DNA from: an uncultured Clostridia bacterium
Lineage (GTDB): Bacteria; Bacillota; Clostridia; Lachnospirales; Anaerotignaceae
NCBI GenBank assembly: GCA_944379995.1
Contig: CALWGF010000002.1
Location: forward strand, 62,001-126,000
Reading direction: 5' to 3'
Length of the DNA stretch: 64,000 bases
The number at the start of each line of letters is the position of its first letter. Position 1 is the first letter of the stretch. Under the pieces are notes generated by a model. It was not told the origin of the DNA. It searched no databases and worked only from the letters and a program-made list of their open reading frames with translations. A program made the position numbers and the translations under genes. Below, one piece after another: positions 17,433-27,275 of this stretch.

Positions 17433-20400
17433 ATGTATAATAAGGTTTCAACAAATCTTGAGTTTGTCGAAAGAGAACTTGAGATAATGAAATTTTGGAA
17501 AGAACACAAAATTGCTGACAAATGTATAGAAATAAGAGAAGGTCGCCCACAGTTTACATTCTATGATGGGCCTCCAACTGCTAACGGTAAACCACATATA
17601 GGACATATTATAACAAGAGCTGTTAAAGATATTATTCCACGTTATAAAACTATGAAAGGCTATGAAGTATTCAGAAAAGCTGGTTGGGATACACATGGTC
17701 TTCCTGTTGAACTTGAAGTTGAAAAAATGCTTGGAATAAGCGGAAAACCACAGATTGAAGATTATGGTGTTGAACCTTTCATACAGAAATGTAAAGAAAG
17801 CGTTTGGAAATATGAAACAGAATGGCGTGAAATGAGTGACCGTGTTGGTTATTGGGCTGATATGGACCACCCATATGTAACATACCATAATGATTATATA
17901 GAGTCTGTATGGTGGGCTTTAAGACAGATTTGGGACAAAGGTCTTATTTATAAAGGTCATAAAATTGTTCCTTACTGCCCACGTTGTGGAACTGCTCTTT
18001 CAAGCCACGAAGTTGCACAGGGTTATAAAGATGTAAAAGAAACTTCAGCTATTGCAAAATTTGCTGTAAGAGGTGAAGAAAACACATATATTCTTGCTTG
18101 GACAACAACACCTTGGACACTTCCTTCAAACGTTGGTCTTTGTATGAACCCTAACGAAACATATGTAAAAGTTAAAACAAATGATGAATATTATATACTT
18201 GCAGAAGCACTTGTAAAATCAGTTCTTGGTGAAGAAGCTGAATATGAAGTTGTTGAAAGCAAAAAAGGTGATGATTTCAAAGGTATCCGTTATATGCCAT
18301 TATTTGATTTCGTTGCTGATGATGATAATGCATTTAAAATTGTTACAGATAGCTATGTAACACTTACAGATGGTACAGGTGTTGTTCATATTGCTCCTGC
18401 ATTTGGTGAAGATGACGCTCGTGTTGGTCGTGCAAATGGTCTTCCATTCCGTCAGTATGTTGACCCACAAGGTAATTTTACAAAAGAAGTTACTCCTTGG
18501 GTTGGAACATTCGTTAAAGATGGTGACAAATTTGTTCTTGAATACTTAAAAGAAAGAGGAACACTTTTTGCTGCTTTACCATTTGAACATAGCTATCCTT
18601 TCTGTTGGAGATGTGATACACCACTTATCTACTATGCAAGAGATACTTGGTTTATTGAAATGACTAAAGTTCGTGATAGACTTGTTGCTAATAACAGAAC
18701 TGTAAACTGGCTTCCAGATAATATTAAAGAAGGTCGTTTTGGAAACTTCCTTGAAAATGTTATTGACTGGGGTCTTTCAAGAGAAAGATATTGGGGAACT
18801 CCACTTCCAATTTGGGAATGTGAATGTGGTCACAGACACTTAATCGGTAGTGTTGAAGAGCTTAAATCAATGAGCGACGATTGTCCAGAAGATATTGAAC
18901 TTCATAAACCATTTATAGATAATGTTCATATTAAGTGTCCAGAATGTGGAAAACAGATGACAAGAGTAACAGAAGTTATCGACTGTTGGTTTGACTCAGG
19001 AAGTATGCCTTTTGCTCAGCATCATTATCCATTTGAAAATAAAGAACTTTTTGAGAAAAACTATCCAGCACAGTTCATAAGTGAGGCTGTTGACCAGACA
19101 AGAGGTTGGTTCTATACTCTTATGGCTATATCAACACTTATATTTGATAAAGCCCCATTCCAGAATTGTATCGTTATGGGACATGTTCAGGATAAGAATG
19201 GTCAGAAAATGAGTAAACACAAAGGTAACGTTGTTGACCCTTGGAGTGTATTAAATAAACAGGGTGCAGACGCTGTTAGATGGTATTTCTATACAAATTC
19301 AGCTCCTTGGCTTCCAAGTCGTTTCTATGATGAAGCTGTTAGTGAAGGACAGAGAAAATTCATGGGTACATTATGGAACACATATGCTTTCTATGTACTT
19401 TATGCTAATATAGATAACTTTAATCCAAAAGACTATACTCTTGATTATGAAAAACTTGCTCCTATGGATAAATGGGTTCTTTCAAAACTTCAAACACTTA
19501 TTAAAACAGTTGATGAAGGTCTTGAAAATTATAAAATTACAGAACCTGCAAGAGCTATTCAAGAATTTGTTGATGAGCTTTCAAACTGGTATGTAAGAAG
19601 AAGCCGTGAACGTTTCTGGGGTAAAGATATGCCACAGGATAAAGTTAATGCATATATGACACTTTATACTGTTCTTGAAACAGTTATAAAGATTTCAGCT
19701 CCATTTACACCATTTATGGCAGAAGAAATTTACAGAAACCTTGTATTAAATTCATATAGTGACGCTCCTGAAAGTGTTCACCTCTGTGATTTCCCTGTTG
19801 TAAAAGAAGAATGGATTGATAAAGAACTTGAAGAAAATATGGACGAAGTTCTTAATATCGTTATTCTTGGACGTGCAGGAAGAAATGCTGCAAATATTAA
19901 AAACAGACAGCCTATGGGACAGATGTTTGTAAAAGCTCCTAAAGTTCTTCCGGAAATGTTTATAGATATTGTATCTGAAGAACTTAATGTTAAAGAAGTA
20001 ATATTCTCTGACGATGTTGCTAACTTTACAACATATAAATTTAAACCACAGCTTAGAACATTAGGACCAAAATATGGAAAACTTGTTCCAAAAATCGGTG
20101 CTTATCTTGCTGATGTTGATGGTACTGCTGTTATGAATGAGCTTAAAGCAAATGGTGTTGTTAAATTCAATATTGAAGGTACAGACGTTGAACTTGCTGA
20201 AAGTGACCTTTTAATCGAAACAGCTGAAAAAGGTGGATTTGTAACAGAAGAAGGTAATGGAATAACAGTTGTTATTGATACAAACCTTACACCAGAACTT
20301 ATTGAAGAAGGTTTCGTTCGTGAAATTGTAAGTAAAATACAGACAATGCGTAAAGAAGCTGACTTTGAAGTTATGGACAGAATAAAAGTTGGTTTTGTTG

Positions 20401-20555
20401 GTAGTGACGTTGTTAAAGGTGTTATCGAAAGAAATGCCGAAGAAATTAAAACAGATGTACTTGCTAATGAAGTTGTTGAAGGTGAGTTCGAAGGCTTTGC
20501 TAAAGAATGGAACATCAATGGCGAAAAAGTAAATATCATTGTTGCTAAAAATTAA
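17433..20555 (+). CDS. ileS: isoleucyl-tRNA synthetase, eukaryote-like type 2
   Basis: A 1040-residue class I synthetase that charges tRNA-Ile. The HIGH motif is literal at residues 55-58 (GKPHIGHI) and the KMSKS motif reads KMSKH at 592-596. The CP1 editing domain includes TTPWTLPSN and HIAPAFGEDDA. The sequence style (YCPRCGTALSSHEVAQGYKDV, DCWFDSGSMPFAQHHYPF) and the absence of a C-terminal zinc finger mark the type 2 class related to eukaryotic cytosolic enzymes and plasmid MupA. A TTG six bases upstream is in frame, but the AGGAGG site fits the ATG. Expression is controlled by the T-box leader. Confidence 0.96.
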   Translation: MYNKVSTNLEFVERELEIMKFWKEHKIADKCIEIREGRPQFTFYDGPPTANGKPHIGHIITRAVKDIIPRYKTMKGYEVFRKAGWDTHGLPVELEVEKMLGISGKPQIEDYGVEPFIQKCKESVWKYETEWREMSDRVGYWADMDHPYVTYHNDYIESVWWALRQIWDKGLIYKGHKIVPYCPRCGTALSSHEVAQGYKDVKETSAIAKFAVRGEENTYILAWTTTPWTLPSNVGLCMNPNETYVKVKTNDEYYILAEALVKSVLGEEAEYEVVESKKGDDFKGIRYMPLFDFVADDDNAFKIVTDSYVTLTDGTGVVHIAPAFGEDDARVGRANGLPFRQYVDPQGNFTKEVTPWVGTFVKDGDKFVLEYLKERGTLFAALPFEHSYPFCWRCDTPLIYYARDTWFIEMTKVRDRLVANNRTVNWLPDNIKEGRFGNFLENVIDWGLSRERYWGTPLPIWECECGHRHLIGSVEELKSMSDDCPEDIELHKPFIDNVHIKCPECGKQMTRVTEVIDCWFDSGSMPFAQHHYPFENKELFEKNYPAQFISEAVDQTRGWFYTLMAISTLIFDKAPFQNCIVMGHVQDKNGQKMSKHKGNVVDPWSVLNKQGADAVRWYFYTNSAPWLPSRFYDEAVSEGQRKFMGTLWNTYAFYVLYANIDNFNPKDYTLDYEKLAPMDKWVLSKLQTLIKTVDEGLENYKITEPARAIQEFVDELSNWYVRRSRERFWGKDMPQDKVNAYMTLYTVLETVIKISAPFTPFMAEEIYRNLVLNSYSDAPESVHLCDFPVVKEEWIDKELEENMDEVLNIVILGRAGRNAANIKNRQPMGQMFVKAPKVLPEMFIDIVSEELNVKEVIFSDDVANFTTYKFKPQLRTLGPKYGKLVPKIGAYLADVDGTAVMNELKANGVVKFNIEGTDVELAESDLLIETAEKGGFVTEEGNGITVVIDTNLTPELIEEGFVREIVSKIQTMRKEADFEVMDRIKVGFVGSDVVKGVIERNAEEIKTDVLANEVVEGEFEGFAKEWNINGEKVNIIVAKN

Positions 20556-20566
20556 TATATAATTTT

Positions 20567-20601
20567 AAAAGAGTGTAGATTTTTTCTACACTCTTTTTTT
20601 A
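20567..20601 (+). terminator. ileS terminator
   Basis: A 13-bp stem (AAAAGAGTGTAGA / TCTACACTCTTTT) followed by a T-run. Confidence 0.93.
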
Positions 20602-20669
20602 TAAAGAATTAAAATCATTTCTTATAAATATAATTGTAAAGCAATATATTTTAGAAAGAGGTGGTTGTA

Positions 20670-21656
20670 ATGTCTATGGATAAAACTTCATATAAAAATT
20701 TTATAATAAAAAATGCTTTATCTTTTACAGCAGGAATACTTGCTTTTTCAATACTTATAGGAATAGGACAAAAAGGCTTTGAATTTGATGGTACTCAGAT
20801 TATAAATATACCTTTTTATGATAAAAATGTTGTTGGAAGTGATGATATAACATTTCAGGAGGAAAAAGAAGAACTTAATACTGATATTGATGTACCAACA
20901 ACTGATTTTGCAACATTAAAAAGTAAATATTATACTGTTGATAGCAGTACTGACCTTTTGCCTACTGATATAGATGTTGAAAAATTTAAAAATATGGATT
21001 TAAGTATTGATAATACTGTTGATGGTCCTAAAATACTTATATTTCATACACATGCAAATGAAATGTATGCTGATAGTAATGGAGCTCTTGAAGATGGTAT
21101 ATGGGGCGTTGGAGAAGAACTTAAAAAATATCTTGAGGATTTTATGGGAGTAGAAGTTATACATGATACAGGTCAGTATGATAGAGTAAACGGTAAAGGA
21201 CAGGTTATTGGTGCATATGAAAGAATGGAAGTGTCTATACAAAAAATACTTGATGAAAATCCTTCTATACAAATGGTTATAGATTTACATAGAGATGGTG
21301 TACCTGAAAATACTCATCTTGTTACTGAAATAGATGGTAAACAATGTGCTAAAATAATGTTTTTTAATGGTTTGTGTCGTCTTTATGAAAATGGTAGTCT
21401 TAATGAGATAAGTTATCTCCCTAATCCTTATTTAGAACAAAATTTAGCTTTAAGTTTTAGAATGCAAACTCTTGCACAGCAATATGAAGGTTTTACAAGA
21501 AAAATATATGTAAATGCATATAGATATAGTTTGCATATGAAACCATTATCAATGCTTGTAGAAGTGGGAGCACAAACAAATACTAAACAAGAAGCAATAA
21601 ATTCTATGTATTATCTTGCTAATATAATAAGTAATACTATAACTGTAAATAATTAA
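20670..21656 (+). CDS. spoIIP: stage II sporulation protein P
   Basis: A 328-residue peptidoglycan amidase/endopeptidase of the SpoIID-SpoIIP-SpoIIM engulfment machinery, made in the mother cell. A single TM segment (about residues 13-33) anchors it, followed by a variable linker. The catalytic domain has ILIFHTHANEMY (about 122-133), GVGEELKKYLE, VIDLHRDG (203-210) and a C-terminal VEVGAQTNT segment, all typical of the family and including its zinc-binding His/Glu residues. In-frame GTG upstream overlaps the AGAGGTGG ribosome binding site, so the ATG is taken. It shows that the organism belongs to a sporulating lineage. Confidence 0.93.
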   Translation: MSMDKTSYKNFIIKNALSFTAGILAFSILIGIGQKGFEFDGTQIINIPFYDKNVVGSDDITFQEEKEELNTDIDVPTTDFATLKSKYYTVDSSTDLLPTDIDVEKFKNMDLSIDNTVDGPKILIFHTHANEMYADSNGALEDGIWGVGEELKKYLEDFMGVEVIHDTGQYDRVNGKGQVIGAYERMEVSIQKILDENPSIQMVIDLHRDGVPENTHLVTEIDGKQCAKIMFFNGLCRLYENGSLNEISYLPNPYLEQNLALSFRMQTLAQQYEGFTRKIYVNAYRYSLHMKPLSMLVEVGAQTNTKQEAINSMYYLANIISNTITVNN

Positions 21657-21743
21657 AAATATTGTATTTTTACTTTAAACAAGTATAATTTTTTTTCGTA
21701 TTATTTTATAAAAATGTAATTTTAAAATGGGGAGATGATTTTT

Positions 21744-23609
21744 ATGCCTACGGGTAAAGAACCTAAAGGTAATGATACTAAGACGCTTATGTCTTTTATT
21801 ATTATGGCAGTTATATTTACTTCTGTCATAAATATATTTATGGCAGCTTTAACATCAAGACATTCTCAAGAAATATCATATACTGAATTTCTTCAAATGC
21901 TTGATGAAAAAAGGGTTGATACTGTTGAAAGACAAGTTGATAGACTTATTGTAACAGAAAAACAAAAAGAAGATGGACAGGTTGGTATTTATTCAAAACC
22001 TAATACTTATATAGTTGGTGCTGTTGATGACCCTGAACTTACAGATAGAATTATAGCTTCTGGTGCTACTCAATATTCAAATGTTGAAAATAATTCTGTA
22101 ATTTATGAATTTATGACATCTTGGGTTCTTCCAAGTGTGCTTATTTATATTGTTGTTACACTTCTTATGCGTTCATTTGCAAAAAGAATGGGTGGCGGAA
22201 GTGGTGGACCTATGAGTTTTGGTAAAAATACTGCAAAAATATATGCTCAAAAAGAAACAGGAGTTACCTTTGCAGATGTTGCAGGACAGGAAGAAGCAAA
22301 AGAATCTCTTAATGAAATAGTTGATTTCCTTCACCAGCCAGACAAATATAATGCAATAGGTGCTAAGCTTCCAAAAGGTGCTTTACTTGTTGGACCTCCG
22401 GGAACTGGTAAAACACTTCTTGCTAAAGCTGTTGCTGGTGAGGCAAATGTTCCTTTTTATTCTCTTTCTGGTTCTGACTTTGTTGAAATGTTTGTTGGTG
22501 TTGGTGCATCAAGAGTTAGAGATTTATTTAAACAAGCTGTTACAAATGCACCTTGTATTGTATTTATAGATGAAATTGACGCTATTGGAAAAAGCAGAGA
22601 TAATCAAATGGGAAGTAATGACGAAAGAGAACAAACTCTTAATCAGCTTTTATCAGAAATGGACGGCTTTGACTCATCAAAAGGTGTTGTAATACTTGGT
22701 GCTACAAATAGACCAGAAGTTCTTGATAAAGCCCTTTTAAGACCAGGGCGTTTCGATAGACGTGTAATAGTCGAAAAACCTGACCTTAAAGGTAGAAAGG
22801 CTATTTTAGATGTTCACGTGAAAAATGTTAAACTTAGTGATGATGTTGACCTTGATGCTGTTGCTCTTGGTACAAGCGGTTGTGCCGGTGCTGATATTGC
22901 AAATATAGTAAATGAAGCGGCTCTTAGAGCTGTAAGACTTGGTAGAGATAAAGTTAATCAAAGTGACTTTATGGAGGCAATAGAAGTTATTATTGCTGGT
23001 AAAGAGAAAAAAGACCGTATTCTTACAGAAAAAGAGAAGAAAATTGTTGCATACCACGAAGTTGGACATGCTCTTGCAACTGCAATGCAAAAAAATACAA
23101 TGCCTGTGCAAAAAATTACAATAGTACCAAGAACAATGGGTTCTCTTGGTTATACAATGCAAATGCCAGAAGAAGAAAAATATCTTATGAGCAAAGAAGA
23201 AATGCTTGAACAGATAACAACACTTCTTGCAGGTCGTGCCGCTGAGGAGGTTATATTTAATACTGTTACAACAGGTGCTTCAAATGATATTGAAAGAGCA
23301 ACTTCAATGGCAAGGGCTATGGTTGCACAGTATGGTATGAGTGAAAAGTTTGATATGATGGGACTTGAAAGTATTCAAAATAAATATCTTGACGGAAGAA
23401 ATGTAAGAAACTGTGCAGAGGTTACTTCCGCAGAGGTTGATGCTGAGGTTCTTAAAATAATAAGAGAATGTCACAAAAAAGCTATTGATATACTTAATAA
23501 TAATGAAGAAGTTCTTCATAAAATAGCAGCTTTTCTTATTGAAAAAGAAACAATAACAGGTAAAGAATTTATGGATATTCTTGAAGAAAAAGTTAGTGTT
23601 GAAATTTAA
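21744..23609 (+). CDS. ftsH: ATP-dependent zinc metalloprotease FtsH
   Basis: A 621-residue membrane AAA+ protease that degrades misassembled membrane proteins and short-lived regulators. Two TM helices (about residues 14-36 and 127-145) enclose the extracytoplasmic domain. Walker A is GPPGTGKT (217-224), Walker [12 protein letters not shown], and the SRH ends in RPGRFDR. The protease HEVGH motif is at 438-442 and the third zinc ligand Asp515 in [11 protein letters not shown]. The first ATG in the frame abuts the GGGGAG ribosome binding site, so the ATG nine bases downstream is used. It is monocistronic, with its own terminator. Confidence 0.97.
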   Translation: MPTGKEPKGNDTKTLMSFIIMAVIFTSVINIFMAALTSRHSQEISYTEFLQMLDEKRVDTVERQVDRLIVTEKQKEDGQVGIYSKPNTYIVGAVDDPELTDRIIASGATQYSNVENNSVIYEFMTSWVLPSVLIYIVVTLLMRSFAKRMGGGSGGPMSFGKNTAKIYAQKETGVTFADVAGQEEAKESLNEIVDFLHQPDKYNAIGAKLPKGALLVGPPGTGKTLLAKAVAGEANVPFYSLSGSDFVEMFVGVGASRVRDLFKQAVTNAPCIVFIDEIDAIGKSRDNQMGSNDEREQTLNQLLSEMDGFDSSKGVVILGATNRPEVLDKALLRPGRFDRRVIVEKPDLKGRKAILDVHVKNVKLSDDVDLDAVALGTSGCAGADIANIVNEAALRAVRLGRDKVNQSDFMEAIEVIIAGKEKKDRILTEKEKKIVAYHEVGHALATAMQKNTMPVQKITIVPRTMGSLGYTMQMPEEEKYLMSKEEMLEQITTLLAGRAAEEVIFNTVTTGASNDIERATSMARAMVAQYGMSEKFDMMGLESIQNKYLDGRNVRNCAEVTSAEVDAEVLKIIRECHKKAIDILNNNEEVLHKIAAFLIEKETITGKEFMDILEEKVSVEI

Positions 23610-23620
23610 TATTTGTATTA

Positions 23621-23655
23621 AAAACTTCTTGTATTAAAATTACAAGAAGTTTTTT
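23621..23655 (+). terminator. ftsH terminator
   Basis: Stem AAAACTTCTTGTA / TACAAGAAGTTTT with a 7-base loop, followed by a long T-rich tract. Confidence 0.92.
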
Positions 23656-23735
23656 ATTTTTTGTATACTATTTTTACATGTTTTGTATTATAATTTTTCT
23701 CATATTAATTTTTAATTTTTTAGGGGGTTTTAATT

Positions 23736-24908
23736 ATGAATTTTGTTTTTTCTGATAGAGAGGAAAGTTTTAAACCTAATATATTTTCTGTACTTAATGA
23801 AAAGAAAAATCAAAGACTTAAAGAAGGAAAAGTTGTATATAATCTTTCAGTAGGTACACCAGATTTTAAGCCAGATGAACATGTTATGGAGGCTGTTTCT
23901 AAAGCTTGTTTAAATCCTGATAATTATAAATATGCTCTTGCTGATATGCCAGAACTTTTGGAGGCTGTTCAGAATTGGTATAAAAGAAGATTTGATGTTT
24001 CTCTTGAAAAAGATGAAATAATGTCTGTATATGGTTCTCAAGAAGGTATTACACATGTTTGTCTTGCTCTTTGTAATGAAGGGGATATAGTGCTTGTTCC
24101 AGACCCTTGTTATCCTATATTTAGCACTGCACCATTTCTTGTAGGGGCTAAACTTGAATATTATAAACTTCTTAAAGAAAATAATTATTTGCCTGACCTT
24201 GAAGGTATTGACCCTGAAATTGCTAAAAAAGCAAAAGCTATGATAGTTTCTTTCCCTGCTAATCCTGTTTGTAAAACTGCGCCTGATGAGTTTTATGTTA
24301 AACTTATTGAGTTTGCAAAAAAATATAATATTATGATTATACATGATAATGCTTATTCTGAAATATTATTTGATGGTAGAAAGGGAACTTCATTTTTAAA
24401 ATTTGAAGGTGCAAAAGATGTTGGTATTGAATTTAATTCACTTTCAAAAAGTTACAATTTAACAGGTGCAAGAATTTCTTTTGCTCTTGGTAATAAAGAA
24501 ATAATAAGTAAATTTAAAAATATAAGAACTCAAATAGATTATGGTATATTTTTACCTGTACAATATGCAGCAATAGCAGCATTAAATGGTCCACAGGATA
24601 TACTCGAAAGAAATCGTTCTGAATATGAAAAAAGAAGAAATGCCCTTTGTGGTGGACTTAGAAAAATAGGTTGGGATATTCCAGACTCTGAAGGAACTAT
24701 GTTTGCTTGGGGACCTTTACCAGAAGGTTACACAAATTCTGAAGAATTTTGTATGGAACTTCTTGAAAAAACTGGTGTTATATGTACTCCAGGCTCAAGT
24801 TTTGGTCCTCTTGGAGAAGGGCATGTAAGATTTGCTCTTGTTCTTCCTGTTGAAAAAATAGAGGAACTTATAGATGTTATTGATAAAAGTGGAATAATTA
24901 AAAAGTAA
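23736..24908 (+). CDS. class I/II PLP-dependent aminotransferase
   Basis: A 390-residue fold-type I aminotransferase. The N-terminal LSVGTPDFKPD, aromatic YKYALADMPELLEAV, and YGSQEGI phosphate-binding region are present. The cofactor Asn lies in FPANPV and the Asp/Tyr in IIHDNAYSEI. The Schiff-base Lys238 lies in SLSKSYNLTGAR, and the C-terminal substrate Arg in GHVRFALV. Overall it resembles the LL-diaminopimelate/alanine/aspartate aminotransferase group, but the amino donor cannot be read from sequence. It is monocistronic, with ribosome binding site AGGGGG. Confidence 0.9.
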   Translation: MNFVFSDREESFKPNIFSVLNEKKNQRLKEGKVVYNLSVGTPDFKPDEHVMEAVSKACLNPDNYKYALADMPELLEAVQNWYKRRFDVSLEKDEIMSVYGSQEGITHVCLALCNEGDIVLVPDPCYPIFSTAPFLVGAKLEYYKLLKENNYLPDLEGIDPEIAKKAKAMIVSFPANPVCKTAPDEFYVKLIEFAKKYNIMIIHDNAYSEILFDGRKGTSFLKFEGAKDVGIEFNSLSKSYNLTGARISFALGNKEIISKFKNIRTQIDYGIFLPVQYAAIAALNGPQDILERNRSEYEKRRNALCGGLRKIGWDIPDSEGTMFAWGPLPEGYTNSEEFCMELLEKTGVICTPGSSFGPLGEGHVRFALVLPVEKIEELIDVIDKSGIIKK

Positions 24909-24959
24909 CATTTATAGTTAATATATTACAAAAATTATTATGTTTTTAGTGATAAATTA

Positions 24960-24987
24960 TTGAAAATATAATGGTGTATGTTATAAT
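24960..24987 (+). promoter_or_regulatory. SigA-type promoter of the stalk-domain protein
   Basis: TTGAAA, 16-bp spacer, TATAAT, about 50 bp before the gene. Confidence 0.65.
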
Positions 24988-25037
24988 TACCATAGTAATA
25001 TTTTTAAAATTTACTAAATAAAAGGGGGCACTTAAAT

Positions 25038-25991
25038 ATGAAATTTAAGTTAAAATCAATTATTGCAGGAATGGTAGTTATGGCAGCTATGTCAACAACA
25101 GTTTTTGGGGCAGAAACTGTACAAATTAATGGTTATCAGCATTATGAAGTTGGGGGAGAAATAACATCTGAATTTCAGGTAAGTATTTCAAATGTTATTA
25201 AAACAGAAGATGATGGTACAATATATGCAAGTGATACATATTATTGTGAAGCTCCAGTAGAAGTAGTAGCTGTTGACAATTTATCTGGATTTGGTGTCTC
25301 AAAAATGGGAGAAATGATGGGACAGTATATTGAAGAAGAATTTCTTATTCCTGATGGGTATACACAAGAAGATTGGTATATGCAATTAGAAGATGAACTT
25401 AATGATGTTAAAAAGGGTACAAAATTTACATTAACAGAACCAGGAGTTTATTATGTATATGGAAATTATGGTCCTTTAGATGGTGGTGTTAGTTGTAAAG
25501 TTATTATTGAAGGCACAAGTTCATCTACTCAACAAACACCTGCTGAAACACCTGTTGTTACAGAACCAGTATCAGCTAAATATACAAATTCAAATGTTAA
25601 TGTAAATGGAAAAGCAACAGAATTTGAAGCTTATAATATTGATGGAAGTAATTATTTTAAACTTCGTGACTTTGCTAAAGTTGTTTCAGGTACAGACAAA
25701 CAATTTGATGTAACTTGGGATAAAGATAAACAAGAAATAAATCTTATTTCTAATAAAGCATATACTGTCGCAGGTGGAGAACTTGTAAAAGGTGATGGAA
25801 CTGATAAAACAGCTACTTTATATAAAAATGGTCTTTTAAAAGATGGTGCTAGTGTTCAAATTAATGCTTATACAATAAATAATAATAACTATTTTAAATT
25901 AAGAGATTTATGTCAGATGTTTAATATTGGTGTAACTTGGAACGCTGCAACAAATACTATTGGAATTGATACATCAATAGCTTATGAATAA
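25038..25991 (+). CDS. secreted protein with copper amine oxidase-like (stalk) domain
   Basis: A 317-residue exported protein with a signal peptide likely cleaved after VFG (AETVQ...). An N-terminal domain of about 145 residues of unknown function and a Thr/Pro linker (around residues 165-180) precede the C-terminal stalk domain. The stalk is related to the copper amine oxidase N-terminal domain and carries two copies of the NYFKLRDxxxxx motif (SNYFKLRDFAKV and NNYFKLRDLCQM). Such domains are common in cell-surface proteins of Clostridia and probably mediate wall attachment or protein contacts; no copper chemistry is implied. Ribosome binding site AAAGGGGG. Confidence 0.85.
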   Translation: MKFKLKSIIAGMVVMAAMSTTVFGAETVQINGYQHYEVGGEITSEFQVSISNVIKTEDDGTIYASDTYYCEAPVEVVAVDNLSGFGVSKMGEMMGQYIEEEFLIPDGYTQEDWYMQLEDELNDVKKGTKFTLTEPGVYYVYGNYGPLDGGVSCKVIIEGTSSSTQQTPAETPVVTEPVSAKYTNSNVNVNGKATEFEAYNIDGSNYFKLRDFAKVVSGTDKQFDVTWDKDKQEINLISNKAYTVAGGELVKGDGTDKTATLYKNGLLKDGASVQINAYTINNNNYFKLRDLCQMFNIGVTWNAATNTIGIDTSIAYE

Positions 25992-25994
25992 TAT

Positions 25995-26028
25995 AAAAAA
26001 GGGTTTAACGAAAGTTAAACCCTTTTTT
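25995..26028. terminator. bidirectional terminator
   Basis: A perfect 15-bp stem (AAAAAAGGGTTTAAC and complement) with a GAAA tetraloop lies between the stalk protein gene and convergent cotJC. Confidence 0.95.
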
Positions 26029-26030
26029 CA

Positions 26031-26636
26031 TTATCTTTTTTTCATAAAATCTGGCTTTGAAATAAAAGCTGTTCTGTTTTCATTCAAATGGTCTCTTACA
26101 ATTCCTAACGCTTCACCGAAACGCTGGAAATGTACTACTTCTCTTTCTCTTAAAAATTTTAGAGGTGTTAAAACATCAGGGTCATCTGTTAAGTCCATAA
26201 GATATTCATATGTTGAGCGGGCTTTTTGCTCTGCTGCCATATTTTCGTAAAGGTCTGTTACAGGGTCACCTTTTGACTGTAAAGCTCCTGCACTAAATGG
26301 AACACCTGCCGCTGATGATGGATAAATACCAAGACCATGAGCTACATAATAAGGGTCAAGTCCTGCTTCTTTAATCTGCTTATCAGTAAGACCTTGTGTA
26401 AGTTGTTTTACTATTGTTCCCATCATTTCAAGATGTGCAAGTTCTTCTGTTCCTATATCATTTAAAGTAGCTTTTGCTTGTGGAGTAACCATAGTAAATT
26501 TTTGACTTAAATATCTTATGGCTGCCCCAAGTTCTCCATCAGCTCCACCATATTGTTCTATCATTATTTTTGCAAGTCTTGCATCAGGTTTCTTTATATT
26601 TACAGGGAATTCTAATTTTTTTTCATATATCCACAT
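26031..26636 (-). CDS. cotJC: spore coat protein CotJC, manganese-catalase family
   Basis: A 201-residue ferritin-like protein of the non-haem manganese catalase family. Helices carry the metal-ligand patterns around GADGELGAAIRYLSQ, GTEELAHLEMM and REREVVHFQRFGE. It is the last gene of cotJA-cotJB-cotJC, a mother-cell operon whose products are assembled in the spore coat; catalase activity is inferred from family only. The ribosome binding site (AAAGGAG) precedes the ATG and the intergenic gap to cotJB is 19 bp. Confidence 0.95.
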   Translation of the reverse strand: MWIYEKKLEFPVNIKKPDARLAKIMIEQYGGADGELGAAIRYLSQKFTMVTPQAKATLNDIGTEELAHLEMMGTIVKQLTQGLTDKQIKEAGLDPYYVAHGLGIYPSSAAGVPFSAGALQSKGDPVTDLYENMAAEQKARSTYEYLMDLTDDPDVLTPLKFLREREVVHFQRFGEALGIVRDHLNENRTAFISKPDFMKKR

Positions 26637-26655
26637 TTTTGACTGCTCCTTTCAT

Positions 26656-26916
26656 TTATAAATCAAAATTTGCTTCTTTCTGCCATGGCCATGGATTATC
26701 AATCCATTCCCAGCCTTTCTGAGCATATGACCTGAAAGAGCAGAGAGGACCATACATATTTTCAAATTTTTCACGGAGAATTTGTGCCGCTGTTATAATT
26801 TTATTATATTCTTCAATCATTACACTATCATTAGGGTGTGTGTTTAGAAAAAGACCTATATCAACTGCCATAAAGTCAAGCTCCATAAGACTTTTTAATA
26901 ATTCTTCACGGGTCAT
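26656..26916 (-). CDS. cotJB: spore coat protein CotJB
   Basis: An 86-residue protein matching the CotJB family in length and pattern: an N-terminal helix (LMELDFMAVDIGLFLNTHP) and the C-terminal aromatic segment with GPL, KGWEWIDNPWPWQ. In Bacillus it is incorporated in the coat together with CotJA and CotJC. Its ribosome binding site (AAAGGAGTGAG) overlaps the end of cotJA, with only 6 bp between genes. Confidence 0.94.
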   Translation of the reverse strand: MTREELLKSLMELDFMAVDIGLFLNTHPNDSVMIEEYNKIITAAQILREKFENMYGPLCSFRSYAQKGWEWIDNPWPWQKEANFDL

Positions 26917-26922
26917 ATTAAC

Positions 26923-27180
26923 TCACTCCTTTACATTAAATCTTTTAAGTGCTGAATTTTTTTCATAAGGCATTACAAGAGCACTAAAGACAGTACCAGA
27001 ATAAAAACTTTTATCCTCTTTCATAATGTTTGTATCCTCTTGATATGGTATATAGGCTTGTGCATAACCAGATTTTTCTATTACACAACTATTACAACTA
27101 TTGTTACTTGTGTTTTGATTGCAAGAACAATCTTTGGTTTTTGAAAATTTCTGAATATAATTTTTGAAGCATTCTTCCAT
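26923..27180 (-). CDS. cotJA: spore coat-associated protein CotJA
   Basis: An 85-residue protein. The C-terminal half has the CotJA pattern (AQAYIPYQ..., then SGTVFSALVMPY), and the N-terminal half holds a Cys/Asn-rich stretch (four cysteines in CSCNQNTSNNSCNSC) unusual for the family. The open frame extends 37 codons further upstream, but the internal ATG is preceded by TAAGGAGT and matches the expected length. First gene of the coat operon, divergent from ridA. In Bacillus this operon is SigE-controlled; no convincing SigE element was identified here. Confidence 0.88.
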   Translation of the reverse strand: MEECFKNYIQKFSKTKDCSCNQNTSNNSCNSCVIEKSGYAQAYIPYQEDTNIMKEDKSFYSGTVFSALVMPYEKNSALKRFNVKE

Positions 27181-27247
27181 TTTGCTAAACTCCTTATATA
27201 TCTTTACAAATATTTTATGCAATAAATTAAAATGTGTTAATTGTTGT

Positions 27248-27275
27248 ATTATAGAGCTTATTTTCAACTTGACAA
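27248..27275 (-). promoter_or_regulatory. candidate SigA-like promoter facing cotJA
   Basis: On the minus strand TTGTCA, 16-bp spacer, TATAAT. Its -35 lies on the same bases as the -35 of the divergent ridA promoter. Sporulation-specific control would be expected for this operon, so this may be fortuitous. Confidence 0.4.

Noticed and set aside
27181-27268. SigE-type promoter for cotJABC
   Set aside because: No pair of -35 and -10 elements at correct spacing could be found by eye; only loose matches.
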